Shown in pieces: positions 14,698-23,981 of a DNA stretch of 64,000 nucleotides. The position numbers and the translations under genes are program-made. Each line of letters begins with the position of its first letter. Within the stretch, counting starts at the first letter, position 1. The notes under the pieces were generated by a model, which did not search any database, had not been told where the DNA came from, and saw only the letters and a list, made by a program, of their open reading frames with translations. Origin of the DNA: Pseudomonas wayambapalatensis (GTDB lineage: Bacteria; Pseudomonadota; Gammaproteobacteria; Pseudomonadales; Pseudomonadaceae); NCBI GenBank assembly GCA_014268975.2, contig CP077096.1, positions 5,074,001 to 5,138,000 of the forward strand. Reading direction: 5' to 3'.

Positions 14698-16200
14698 TCA
14701 GCGGAACGGCGGCTCATCGAAGCTGCGCAGTTTACGCGAGTGCAGCGAGTTGAGCTCGGTGCGCAGCAGATCGAGGGCAGCGATGCCGATCTTCAGGTGC
14801 TGGCTGACCGCACGGTTGTAGAAGGCGTTCGCCGAGCCCGGCAGCTTGATCTCGCTGTGCAGCGGCTTGTCGGAAACGCACAGCAGGGTGCCGTAGGGCA
14901 CTCGCAGGCGATAACCCTGTGCGGCGATGGTGCCGCTCTCCATGTCTACCGCCACGGCGCGCGACAGGTTGATCAGCGGGCGCTCCTGGGCCCAGCGCAG
15001 CTCCCAGTTGCGGTCGTCGTAGGTGAGCACGGTGCCGGTACGCAGGCGCTTCTTCAGTTGCTCGCCGCGCTCGCCGGTCACCTGCGCCGCCGCTTCCTGC
15101 AGCGCCAACTGCACCTCGGCCAGGGCCGGGATCGGGATGTTCGGCGGCACCACGCGATCGAGGATGCCGTCGCGACGCATGTAGGCGTGAGCCAGCACGT
15201 AGTCGCCGATGGTCTGCGACTGACGCAGGCCGCCACAGTGGCCGATCATCAGCCAGCAGTGCGGACGCAGCACGGCCAGGTGGTCGGTGATGTTCTTGGC
15301 GTTGGACGGGCCGACACCGATGTTGACCAGGGTGATGCCATCGCCGTCGGCGGCGATCAGGTGGTAGGCCGGCATCTGGTAGCGGTGCCAGACCACGCCG
15401 GCCACCAGAGCCTGGGCCTCGCCGTTATCCATGCCCTTCTCGATCACGACATTGCCCGGCAGCACCATGCGCACGAAACGCGGGTCCTGGCGCAACTGCT
15501 CGAGGCCGTGGGCGATGAACTGGTCGACATAACGGTGGTAGTTGGTCAGCAGGATCCACGGCTGCATGTGGCGCCAGTCACTGCCGGTGTAATGCACCAG
15601 GCGGCGCAGCGAGAAGTCCACACGGGCGGCGTCGAACAGCGCCAGCGGCAGCGTGTCGGCGCTTTCCCAGTCGTACAGGCCATCGGCAATGTTGTCGGTG
15701 GCGGCAGACAGGTCGGTGCTGGGGAACACCCGCGCCAGCTGCGCGGCGGTGATGCCGCTGCCGGCCAGTTCGTCGCCCTGGTCGACCACGTAGGGATACG
15801 GGATGTTCTGCTCGCTGACACCTACTTCCACCGTCACGGTGTAGTCGTTCATCAGCGGGCGTAGCTGCTCCAGCAAATAACCGCGGAAGGCGGCCGGCTG
15901 GGTAACGGTGACGCTGTAGGTCCCGGCGACCTGCACCTTGGCATAGGCACGCGTGGTAGCGGCGACTTCGCCCTGGCTGAAGTAGGTGAGGCGTAACGCC
16001 GGATAGCGGAACTGGGCGCGCTGGCCTTCGTCCGGTTCGGTGCGGTCCTTGAGGTAACGCTTGAGGGCCTGGCTGAGGGCCCCGGTGGCCTGTTCATGCA
16101 GGGCCGCCAGACGATCGACGGCCTGTTCGGGGGTATCAACGACTACAAACGCTTGGCTCACGCTGGGCTTCCTGTCTTCGAGGGCATGCAGGGTTTCCAT
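14698..16200 (-). CDS. amn: AMP nucleosidase
   Basis: A 500-residue enzyme that cleaves AMP to adenine and ribose 5-phosphate, acting in purine salvage and AMP level control. The N-terminal AMP nucleosidase domain is followed by a phosphorylase-type domain with LMIGHCGGLRQSQTIGDYVL, AVDMESGTIAAQGYRLRVPY and LCVSDKPLHSEIKLPGS, all typical. Length matches E. coli Amn. The ATG at 16200 (METLHALEDRKPSVSQAF) is chosen; the frame continues upstream only through REP sequence. Confidence 0.95.
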   Translation of the reverse strand: METLHALEDRKPSVSQAFVVVDTPEQAVDRLAALHEQATGALSQALKRYLKDRTEPDEGQRAQFRYPALRLTYFSQGEVAATTRAYAKVQVAGTYSVTVTQPAAFRGYLLEQLRPLMNDYTVTVEVGVSEQNIPYPYVVDQGDELAGSGITAAQLARVFPSTDLSAATDNIADGLYDWESADTLPLALFDAARVDFSLRRLVHYTGSDWRHMQPWILLTNYHRYVDQFIAHGLEQLRQDPRFVRMVLPGNVVIEKGMDNGEAQALVAGVVWHRYQMPAYHLIAADGDGITLVNIGVGPSNAKNITDHLAVLRPHCWLMIGHCGGLRQSQTIGDYVLAHAYMRRDGILDRVVPPNIPIPALAEVQLALQEAAAQVTGERGEQLKKRLRTGTVLTYDDRNWELRWAQERPLINLSRAVAVDMESGTIAAQGYRLRVPYGTLLCVSDKPLHSEIKLPGSANAFYNRAVSQHLKIGIAALDLLRTELNSLHSRKLRSFDEPPFR

Positions 16201-16238
16201 CTTGCCTGCCTTCGGCGCTAAAAACATCCCCGGTGGTC

Positions 16239-16325
16239 TCTTCGTGGGTAAACCCACTCCCACACGTTCACCGCTGGTTTCAAATACAGCGCAGTACCTG
16301 TGGGAGCGGGTTTACCCGCGAAGGG
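16239..16325. repeat. REP pair (inverted)
   Basis: Two facing copies of the putida-type REP: TTCGTGGGTAAACCCACTCC near 16241 and TGTGGGAGCGGGTTTACCCG near 16300. They lie between amn and aidB. Confidence 0.85.
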
Positions 16326-16335
16326 GCCAACGCGA

Positions 16336-17979
16336 TCAAAGCGGCGTGGCCCGCGCCACCAGGGCCTGGGCATCGACGCCACGCGGCAACGCGCCATACA
16401 CCCGACCACCAGTGCCCAGGCGACTGCCGATAAACGCATCGCTCACTGCGGCGTTGCCCGCCTCGAGCAGCAGCTTGGCCTGAATCGCCACGGCGATGTC
16501 CTCGGTCAACTGCCGCGCCCGGTACTGGATGTCGCTGGTGTCGGCAAAGGCGCCCTTGAGATTGCCGATGTGCGCGGCCAGCCGAGGATCGCCATGGCCA
16601 TCCCCCAGCTCGACGAACAGGGCGTCGAGCACGCCCGGCTCCTTGGACAGCGCGCGCAGCACGTCAAGGCACTGCACATTGCCCGAGCCCTCCCAGGTGG
16701 AGTTGACCGGCGCCTCGCGGTACAGCCGCGGGAGGATGCTGTCCTCTACATAACCGGCGCCGCCCATGCATTCAGCGGCTTCGTTGATCATCGCCGGGGC
16801 ACGTTTGCAGATCCAGTACTTGCCCACCGCCGTGACCAGCCGCGCGAAATGCGCCTGCTGCGGATCGTCGAGCTGATCCAGCGCCTGGCCCATGCGCAGG
16901 CTCAGGGCCAGCGCTGCTTCGCTTTCCAGGGCCAGGTCGGCGAGCACGTTCTGCATCAGGGGCTGCTCGCTGAGCAGCTTGCCGCCGACCTTGCGGTGCG
17001 CGCAGTGATGGGTGGCCTGGGTCAGGGCCTGACGCATCAAGGCACTGGAGCCGACCATGCAGTCGAAGCGGGTCATGGCCACCATCTCGATGATGGTCGG
17101 CACGCCGCGGCCCTCCTCGCCAATCATCCAGGCCAGGGCACCCCGGAACTCGACCTCGCTGGAGGCGTTCGATACGTTGCCCAGTTTGTTCTTCAAGCGC
17201 TGGATGTAGAACTGGTTGCGCTGGTCGTCCGGTCGATGACGCGGCAGCAGGAAGCAACTCAAGCCTTTTTCGGTCTGCGCCAAGGTCAGGAAGGCATCGC
17301 ACATCGGCGCCGAACAGAACCACTTGTGTCCCACCAGCTCGTAGGCCTGCCCCGGCCCGGGCGTGCCGACCGGATAAGCACGGGTGGTGTTGGCACGCAC
17401 GTCGGTGCCGCCCTGCTTCTCGGTCATGGCCATGCCGATGGTCACCCCGGCCTTGTGCCGGTCACCGATGTTGCGTGGGTCGTATTCACGCGCCAGCACC
17501 TTGGGCAGCCAGTATTCGGCCAGCTCCGGCTGCAGGCGCAATGCCGGTACGGCGGCAAAGGTCATGGTCAAGGGGCAGCCTGTGCCGGCCTCGGCCTGGC
17601 TGTGCAGGTAGGTCATCGAGGCCCGGGCCACATGGGCACCGGCGCGCGGCTCGGACCAGGGCAGCGAGGGCAGGCCATGCTCGACCGCAGTACGCATCAG
17701 CTCGTGGTAGGCCGGATGGAAGGTCACCAGGTCGATGCGATGCCCATAGCGGTCGTGGCTGCTGAATTCGGGCTTGTGGGCATTGGCCAGGAACCCTGCT
17801 GCCATCAGCGGCCCACCCGCCAATGCACCATAGGCATCGATCCGTGCCTCGGCCCACCCTGCACCGAAACGCTTGGACCACTCCTGCAGCGGTACATCGA
17901 GGCGGTACAGGTTGGCACCGTCGAGCGGCGGCGGTTGGTTGGTGACTTCGTGGGTTTCGGCGTACTGGTGCAGGTTCAT
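16336..17979 (-). CDS. aidB: AidB-like acyl-CoA dehydrogenase
   Basis: A 547-residue flavoprotein of the AidB branch of acyl-CoA dehydrogenases. It starts HEVTNQPPPLDGANLYRLDV, the AidB N-terminal signature, and has AMTEKQGGTDVRANTT (FAD-binding), VGHKWFCSAPMCDAFLTLAQ and CMGGAGYVEDSILPRLYREA followed by TWEGSGN. AidB in E. coli belongs to the adaptive response to alkylation; its catalytic role is unresolved. AGGAG precedes the ATG at 17979. Confidence 0.92.
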   Translation of the reverse strand: MNLHQYAETHEVTNQPPPLDGANLYRLDVPLQEWSKRFGAGWAEARIDAYGALAGGPLMAAGFLANAHKPEFSSHDRYGHRIDLVTFHPAYHELMRTAVEHGLPSLPWSEPRAGAHVARASMTYLHSQAEAGTGCPLTMTFAAVPALRLQPELAEYWLPKVLAREYDPRNIGDRHKAGVTIGMAMTEKQGGTDVRANTTRAYPVGTPGPGQAYELVGHKWFCSAPMCDAFLTLAQTEKGLSCFLLPRHRPDDQRNQFYIQRLKNKLGNVSNASSEVEFRGALAWMIGEEGRGVPTIIEMVAMTRFDCMVGSSALMRQALTQATHHCAHRKVGGKLLSEQPLMQNVLADLALESEAALALSLRMGQALDQLDDPQQAHFARLVTAVGKYWICKRAPAMINEAAECMGGAGYVEDSILPRLYREAPVNSTWEGSGNVQCLDVLRALSKEPGVLDALFVELGDGHGDPRLAAHIGNLKGAFADTSDIQYRARQLTEDIAVAIQAKLLLEAGNAAVSDAFIGSRLGTGGRVYGALPRGVDAQALVARATPL

Positions 17980-18074
17980 GGCGGCTCCTGGATCCGAAGT
18001 GGCCTGGAAGGTCCAGTGAAGCACTCATTACCCTTGAGTCAAAGTGGCAAAAGCGCCGATTCTGGCGACCCGAC

Positions 18075-20066
18075 CTACAGCGTCCGAGGTCCGGAAGCGA
18101 TCTGCCCGGCAGGGACCTGCACCTGGGCCACGGCCACCGTCATCACCAGTTCGAAGCGACTGCCCAGGCCACGCGTCGACTCATGAGACAGGCGCGCGCC
18201 GATGAGCTCGCCCAACTGACGACAGATCGACAAACCGATCCCCAGGCCGCCATAGCGCCGGGTCATGGAGCCATCGACCTGGAAGAAACGCTGGTACAGG
18301 ATCGCCTGGTCCAGGTCGTCGAAGCCGATGCCGCTGTCGCTGACCGTCACACTCAACGCCAGGCTGTCGGGCCCGATCAAGCGGCCACGAACCTGGATCA
18401 TCACACCGCCCTGATGGGTGAATTTCAGCCCGTTGTCCACCAGGCAGGCCAGGCAGCGGGCAAGTTTCTGCGCATCGCACACCAGGCTGTCGGGCAGGTC
18501 CGCAGGCACGTCCAGGCTCAGGTACAAGCCCTTGCCCAGTGCCTGCCCGGCATACCCTGCCCGCAGCTCCTGCAACAGTCGCCGAAGGCTGAACGGTGCG
18601 CCGTGGGCGCGCAGACGGCCCGCCTGGAGTTCGGTGAGGATCAGGATGTCGTCGACCATCGCCATCATGTCCTGTGCCGAGCCCACGGCCGTGCGGTGGT
18701 ATTGCGCCTGCTCGGCGCCCATGGGCAGGGTCTGCATCAGTTCCAGCGAACCGATCACGCCGTTCATCGGTGTGCGCAACTCGTGGGTGACGGTGGCGAG
18801 GAATTCATCCTTGAGCCGATTGCTGCGCGCCAGTTGCTGATTGAGCTGCTCCAGTTTTCGGCCGCTGTCACGCAGCGCCCGCGACTGCTCTTCGCGCAGG
18901 CTGTTGATGCGATCGGCCAGGGCCAGCGACAGCAACGCCACCTCCAGTGCCGCGCCGAGCTGGCTGGCGTACATGGTCAGGAACACATTGGGCAGGTAAC
19001 CCAGCACCATTAGCGTGTTGACCAACCCGCCGAGCAGAAACGCCGTCCAGGCGATGACGAACCAGCGCGCAACGCGCACGCCGCGCCGCCAGGCCATCAC
19101 ACCGGCAGCGAACACAGTCACCGTGAAGGCCAGCGCCAGCGCCGTGGCCATGCGCAGCGCCACGCCATAGGACAGGCTGACGGCCAGCATCATCACCAGC
19201 ACACCCCCGGCCATCAACAGCAACAACAACCGATCGAACCCCGGGCTGAGGCGACGCACCTGCAGGAAGTGGCGGGTGAACTGGCAACCGAACAGGCCGG
19301 CCGCACCGATGAACAACGGCGTGGCGGCGTTGGTCCACCAGGGGTTTTCAGGCCAGAAGTAGGCGACCCCGGCACCGTTGACCGAGATCTGGTACAGCCC
19401 GAACGCACCTATATAGAGGATGTAGTAGAGATAGCTGACATCGCGCACGCTCAGATAGATGAACAGGTTGTAGACCAGCATCACCAGCAGTACGCCGTAG
19501 ATCATGCCCAGTATGTAGAAGCGCCCCGGCTGCGACTCGATGTAGGCCTCGGCCGACCAGAGGGTCAGCGGCGCCTGCACCGATCCCTGGCTGTGCAGGC
19601 GCAGGTAGACCGTGGTGGTCTGCTCGCGGGGCAACGGCAGTTCGAACAGGTAGTTGTTCTGCTGGATCTGCCGACTGGCGTAGGGTAAAGCGTCGCCAGT
19701 GCTTTGCGCCAGGCGCCACTTGCCCTCGCCGTCAGGCAGATAGAGCTCCAGATGATCCAGCGGCGGGTACGCCAGTTCCAGCAACCATTGGCGGGGCGCC
19801 GCTGCCGGCAGACCGACAGGGCGCAGGTCGAGCTTCAGCCAGAACACCGACGTCGAATAACCGGCATTGAGCACGTCGTGGGTATGCGTACGAAAGCGCG
19901 ATGCGAACGCTGGCGCGCTGACCTGGTCGATGCTGGTGCTGCCATCCACGTCTTCGTAGACCTGCATCAGCTTGCCCAAGGGGAGTTGCCGGGTAGCATC
20001 GTCGAAATCGACCGCTCCGGCGAGCAGGGGCAGGCAGCCCAAGAGCACAATCAGCAAATAGCGCAT
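18075..20066 (-). CDS. 7TMR-DISM sensor histidine kinase
   Basis: A 663-residue membrane sensor kinase. It has a signal peptide, an extracellular 7TMR-DISMED2 domain (about residues 25-165) and seven transmembrane helices (about 185-390). A coiled linker leads to HisKA with the phospho-His in TVTHELRTPMNGVIGSLELM. HATPase_c follows, with N box LACLVDNGLKFT, G1 SDSGIGFDD and G2 GGLGIGLSI. No receiver domain follows, unlike many DISM hybrid kinases, so a separate response regulator is needed; none is adjacent. The ligand is unknown. It is divergent from thiD with a 264-bp gap. Confidence 0.9.
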   Translation of the reverse strand: MRYLLIVLLGCLPLLAGAVDFDDATRQLPLGKLMQVYEDVDGSTSIDQVSAPAFASRFRTHTHDVLNAGYSTSVFWLKLDLRPVGLPAAAPRQWLLELAYPPLDHLELYLPDGEGKWRLAQSTGDALPYASRQIQQNNYLFELPLPREQTTTVYLRLHSQGSVQAPLTLWSAEAYIESQPGRFYILGMIYGVLLVMLVYNLFIYLSVRDVSYLYYILYIGAFGLYQISVNGAGVAYFWPENPWWTNAATPLFIGAAGLFGCQFTRHFLQVRRLSPGFDRLLLLLMAGGVLVMMLAVSLSYGVALRMATALALAFTVTVFAAGVMAWRRGVRVARWFVIAWTAFLLGGLVNTLMVLGYLPNVFLTMYASQLGAALEVALLSLALADRINSLREEQSRALRDSGRKLEQLNQQLARSNRLKDEFLATVTHELRTPMNGVIGSLELMQTLPMGAEQAQYHRTAVGSAQDMMAMVDDILILTELQAGRLRAHGAPFSLRRLLQELRAGYAGQALGKGLYLSLDVPADLPDSLVCDAQKLARCLACLVDNGLKFTHQGGVMIQVRGRLIGPDSLALSVTVSDSGIGFDDLDQAILYQRFFQVDGSMTRRYGGLGIGLSICRQLGELIGARLSHESTRGLGSRFELVMTVAVAQVQVPAGQIASGPRTL

Positions 20067-20330
20067 ACAGCCCCAGCATGGTCTGCGCGGTTGTGTCGTG
20101 ATTGCCTCCCATCCCTTTGAGACGACGAAACCCGGCAGCGCCGTTAATCGAGTTATCCGAGCACTCTAGCATAGCCTTCGGAGCCGTCCAGCAGCCACTG
20201 CCAATTTCAAAGAAAGCCCTCTAGAACGGACATTTCAGGCAACGCCAAACGTACAACCTGACCATTTGGTCAACAAAATTGCCGCACTCGCCGATTCGCG
20301 CAAAGGGGTTTGGTGGTAAGCTCGCCGACC

Positions 20331-21128
20331 ATGAATACCTACAGCTCCCGCCCCGTTGTCCTCTGTCTCTCCGGCCACGACCCCAGTGGCGGTGCCGGCC
20401 TGCAGGCAGATATCGAAGCCCTGATCGCCCAAGGCTGTCACGCCGCCCCTGCCGTGACCGCCCTGACCGTTCAGGATACCGTCAACGTTTCCGACTTCCG
20501 CGTACTCGACCGCGAGTGGGTGCTGGCCCAGGCCAATGCCGTGCTGGCCGACTCCACCGTGGCAGCGGTGAAGCTGGGCATGCTCGGCTCGATCGAGATG
20601 GTCGACACCGTCGCCGAACTCCTCGCCGCGCATCCGCACCTGCCGCTGGTCTGCGACCCGGTGCTGCGTGCCGGTGGTGGCGGCCGCCTGGGCAAGGACG
20701 AGGTCGGCTACGCCCTGCGCGAGCGTCTGCTGCCGCGGGCTACCATCGCCACGCCCAACCTGCCCGAGGCACGCATCCTTGCCGAACTGCCGAACGGCAG
20801 TGCCGACGAATGCGCAGAGAAACTTCTGCCGTTCTGCGAGCATCTTCTGATTACCGGCGGCCATGGCGACGAGGTGGAAATCCACAACCGCCTGTACAGC
20901 CGCAGCGGCCAGCAACACACCTGGACCTGCCAGCGCCTGCCCGGCAGCTACCATGGTTCAGGCTGCACGCTGGCCAGCGCCCTGGCCGGCCGGCTGGCGC
21001 TGGGCGAGCAGCTCGAAAGCGCCGTGCGCAGTGCCCTGGACTACACCTGGCGCACGCTGCGCGACGCCGAGCAACTGGGCAAGGGCCAGTACGTGCCACG
21101 CCGCCTGCCCCTGGACTTCTGCTCCTGA
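20331..21128 (+). CDS. thiD: Hydroxymethylpyrimidine/phosphomethylpyrimidine kinase
   Basis: A 265-residue ribokinase-fold enzyme that phosphorylates HMP and HMP-P in thiamine biosynthesis. Visible motifs are LSGHDPSGGAGLQADIEA, VCDPVLRAGGGGRLGKDEV, NLPEARIL and the anion-hole/catalytic GSYHGSGCTLASALAG (the Cys/Asp position reads GSGCT). The ATG at 20331 is taken as start although its Shine-Dalgarno is weak; an in-frame GTG at 20310 would add seven non-conserved residues. It heads thiD-thiE-hemL. Confidence 0.95.
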   Translation: MNTYSSRPVVLCLSGHDPSGGAGLQADIEALIAQGCHAAPAVTALTVQDTVNVSDFRVLDREWVLAQANAVLADSTVAAVKLGMLGSIEMVDTVAELLAAHPHLPLVCDPVLRAGGGGRLGKDEVGYALRERLLPRATIATPNLPEARILAELPNGSADECAEKLLPFCEHLLITGGHGDEVEIHNRLYSRSGQQHTWTCQRLPGSYHGSGCTLASALAGRLALGEQLESAVRSALDYTWRTLRDAEQLGKGQYVPRRLPLDFCS

Positions 21129-21142
21129 TACGAGGCCATCAC

Positions 21143-21766
21143 ATGAAGCTACGCGGCCTGTACGCGATCACCGACAGCCAGCTGCTCGCCGGCCGTTTCC
21201 TCTCCCATGTCGAGGCAGCGCTCGAAGGCGGTGTCTGCCTGCTGCAGTACCGCGACAAGGGTGACGATGCGGCGCGACGCCTGCGCGAGGCCGAAGCGCT
21301 GATGCAACTCTGCGAACGCTACGGCACCCAGTTGATCATCAACGATGACGCCGAGCTGGCCGCGCGCCTGGGCGTCGGCGTGCACCTGGGGCAGACCGAC
21401 GGCCCACTCACGCCGGCCCGTGCCCTGCTCGGGCGCAAAGCCATCATTGGCTCAACCTGCCATGCCAGCCTCGACCTGGCTGCACAGGCCGCCAGCGAAG
21501 GCGCAAGCTACGTGGCCTTCGGCCGCTTCTTCAATTCCCTGACCAAGCCCGGCGCCCCGGCCGCCAACCTCGACCTGATCGAGCAGGCCCGCGCCCAGGT
21601 CAAGCTGCCGATCGCGGTGATCGGTGGCATCACCCTCGACAACGCCGCCCCGCTGGTCGCCCATGGCGCCGACCTGCTGGCGGTGATCCACGGCCTGTTC
21701 GGTGCCGACAGCGCGCAGGAAGTCACCCGCCGCGCCCGCGCCTTCAACGCCCTGTTCGCTTCCTGA
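21143..21766 (+). CDS. thiE: Thiamine-phosphate synthase
   Basis: A 207-residue TIM-barrel enzyme joining HMP-PP and thiazole phosphate to thiamine phosphate. Family motifs are present: LRGLYAITDS, VCLLQYRDKGDDAA, QLIINDDAELAARLGVGVHL, IGSTCHASLDLA, YVAFGRFFNSLTKPGAP and LPIAVIGGITLDN. It starts 14 bp after thiD and ends 17 bp before hemL, consistent with one transcript. Confidence 0.96.
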   Translation: MKLRGLYAITDSQLLAGRFLSHVEAALEGGVCLLQYRDKGDDAARRLREAEALMQLCERYGTQLIINDDAELAARLGVGVHLGQTDGPLTPARALLGRKAIIGSTCHASLDLAAQAASEGASYVAFGRFFNSLTKPGAPAANLDLIEQARAQVKLPIAVIGGITLDNAAPLVAHGADLLAVIHGLFGADSAQEVTRRARAFNALFAS

Positions 21767-21783
21767 TTTCGAGAGAAGATCCC

Positions 21784-23067
21784 ATGTCCCGTTCCGAAAC
21801 CCTGTTCGCCCAAGCCCAGAAGCACATCCCCGGCGGCGTCAACTCGCCCGTGCGCGCCTTCAAGAGCGTCGGCGGCACACCGCTGTTCTTCAAGCATGCC
21901 GAAGGCGCCTATGTGGTCGATGAAGACGACAAGCGCTACGTCGACTATGTCGGCTCCTGGGGGCCGATGATCCTCGGCCACGGCCATCCGGACGTGCTGG
22001 ACGCGGTGCGCCGCCAACTGGAGCACGGCCTGTCGTACGGCGCACCGACCGCCATGGAAACCGAGATGGCCGACCTGGTCTGCTCAATCGTGCCGTCGAT
22101 GGAGATGGTGCGCATGGTCAGCTCGGGCACCGAAGCCACCATGAGCGCCATTCGCCTGGCCCGTGGCTACACGGGTCGCGACGCGATCATCAAGTTCGAA
22201 GGCTGCTACCACGGCCACTCCGACAGCCTGCTGGTCAAGGCCGGTTCCGGTCTGCTCACCCAGGGCGTACCGAGCTCGGCGGGCGTGCCGGCCGACTTCG
22301 CCAAGCACACCCTGACCCTGCCGTTCAACGACATCGCAGCCGTCGAGAAGACCCTCGCCGATGTTGGTCAGACAGTGGCCTGCATCATCGTCGAGCCGGT
22401 GGCCGGCAACATGAACTGCGTACCGCCGGCGCCCGGCTTCCTCGAAGGCCTGCGCACACTGTGCGACAAGCATGGTGTGGTGCTGATCTTCGATGAAGTG
22501 ATGACCGGTTTCCGCGTATCGCTGGGCGGCGCCCAGGGCTACTACGGCATCACCCCGGACCTGTCGACCTTCGGCAAGATCGTTGGCGGCGGCATGCCGG
22601 TCGGCTGCTTCGGCGGCAAGCGCGAGATCATGGGCTGCATCGCCCCGCTCGGCCCGGTCTACCAGGCCGGCACCCTGTCGGGCAACCCACTGGCCATGGC
22701 CGCCGGCCTGACCACCCTCAAGCTGATCAGCCGCCCGGGCTTCCACGACGAACTGAGCGCCTTCACCAGCCGTATGCTCGACGGCCTGCAGCAGCGCGCC
22801 GATGCAGCCGGCGTACCGTTCGTCACCACCCAGGCGGGCGCGATGTTCGGCTTGTACTTCACCGGCGCCGACGACATCGTCACCTTCGACGATGTGATGG
22901 CCAGCGACGCGGAGCGCTTCAAGCGTTTCTTCCACCTGATGCTCGAGGGCGGTGTGTACCTGGCACCGAGTGCGTTCGAAGCGGGCTTCACCTCCATCGC
23001 CCATGGCGAGAAAGAGCTGAAGATCACCCTGGATGCGGCCGAGCGGGCATTTGCCAAGCTGAAGTGA
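21784..23067 (+). CDS. hemL: Glutamate-1-semialdehyde 2,1-aminomutase
   Basis: A 427-residue PLP enzyme making 5-aminolevulinate from glutamate-1-semialdehyde, the start of tetrapyrrole synthesis by the C5 route. The PLP lysine lies in STFGKIVGGGMPVGCFGGK, and other class-III aminotransferase motifs include VRMVSSGTEATMSAIRLARG, FEGCYHGHSDSLLVKAGSG and LIFDEVMTGFRV. Length is standard. It is the third gene of a thiD-thiE-hemL cluster that is common in Pseudomonas. Confidence 0.97.
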   Translation: MSRSETLFAQAQKHIPGGVNSPVRAFKSVGGTPLFFKHAEGAYVVDEDDKRYVDYVGSWGPMILGHGHPDVLDAVRRQLEHGLSYGAPTAMETEMADLVCSIVPSMEMVRMVSSGTEATMSAIRLARGYTGRDAIIKFEGCYHGHSDSLLVKAGSGLLTQGVPSSAGVPADFAKHTLTLPFNDIAAVEKTLADVGQTVACIIVEPVAGNMNCVPPAPGFLEGLRTLCDKHGVVLIFDEVMTGFRVSLGGAQGYYGITPDLSTFGKIVGGGMPVGCFGGKREIMGCIAPLGPVYQAGTLSGNPLAMAAGLTTLKLISRPGFHDELSAFTSRMLDGLQQRADAAGVPFVTTQAGAMFGLYFTGADDIVTFDDVMASDAERFKRFFHLMLEGGVYLAPSAFEAGFTSIAHGEKELKITLDAAERAFAKLK

Positions 23068-23298
23068 CCACCTGATGGCCTCATCGCGGGACAAGCCCAC
23101 CCCCACTGCTACCGTCTGTGCGGGCAGGGTTGTACCCCGATGAGGCTGCTTCAGAGCAAAACGTGAGCCCCATCACAAGTCGCACAAATACCCCTCGATG
23201 CAGAATTTCGAGTAAAACTTTGTAAGGTTGGCGCTGCTTATCCCATAATGTGCCACCAGAGACATTGGCCGCAGCTTTGCAGAGGTAAGTCGATCCCC

Positions 23299-23850
23299 AT
23301 GAACCGCACCGGCCGCGCCCTCATCCTGGGCTGCCTGTTGCTTCTTCAGCCCCTGCTGGCCCTGGCGGAGGGCGGTAACTCGTTGCTGATTCCAGCGACG
23401 GGCCGCTGCACTCTCAACGCCCAGCCGCAAGACCTGGAGAACGCACTGAAAGCCTGCGCGCAAATTGCGGAATCCGGCGATGCCCAGGCGCAGTACGAAC
23501 TGGGCGAGTTCTACTACACCGGCAACCAGGCCCCCAAGGACCTGAACAAGGCACTGAACTGGTTCGAAAAAGCCTCGCTGCAGGGCCACGCCCAGGCCCA
23601 GTACCGTCTGGGCGGCATGTTCTTCCACGGCGAAGGGGTCAAGGCCAACAACGTCCAGGCCTACATCCTGCTGAAGATCGCTGCGGTCAACGGCGCCGAA
23701 GACGCCCTGGACATGGCCGACGAAGTCACCGAGCAGATGCCCCGCGACGAACTCGAGCATGCCACGCAAGTGCTCGGACAGATCTTCCGCAAGTACCTGC
23801 TGGAGCTGCAAAGCGCCGAAGGGCGCACGCCGTTCTCGCCGCTGCCCTGA
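23299..23850 (+). CDS. Exported Sel1/TPR-repeat protein
   Basis: A 183-residue periplasmic protein. A signal peptide (GRALILGCLLLLQPLLALA-EG) precedes two or three Sel1-like repeats (AQAQYELGEFYYTGNQAPKD, AQAQYRLGGMFFHGEGVKA, QAYILLKIAAVNGAEDA). Such repeats mediate protein contacts; no partner is evident. It sits between hemL and ybeZ as a single gene. Confidence 0.85.
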   Translation: MNRTGRALILGCLLLLQPLLALAEGGNSLLIPATGRCTLNAQPQDLENALKACAQIAESGDAQAQYELGEFYYTGNQAPKDLNKALNWFEKASLQGHAQAQYRLGGMFFHGEGVKANNVQAYILLKIAAVNGAEDALDMADEVTEQMPRDELEHATQVLGQIFRKYLLELQSAEGRTPFSPLP

Positions 23851-23981
23851 TCCGATCACCCAACCGTCAAATTTTGCTGGCAGACTGTCAGCCTTGCCCT
23901 TGATCGTTTCAGATCTTTCGCCACTGTCGCTCAAGGGTTATTCTTGAGTTCATATCTTTCGTCGAGCGCCTTGAACCGACC

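Noticed and set aside
13996..15864. 622-codon plus-strand frame over rluE and amn
   Set aside because: Antisense shadow of two well-supported genes, with low-complexity Arg/Gln/His-rich translation.
20067..20330. TPP riboswitch upstream of thiD
   Set aside because: The CUGAGA and ACCUGA-type conserved elements of the thi box were not found in the gap.
23070..23150. REP-like sequence after hemL
   Set aside because: Only a degenerate match (CGCGGGACAAGCCC) without a clear partner arm.
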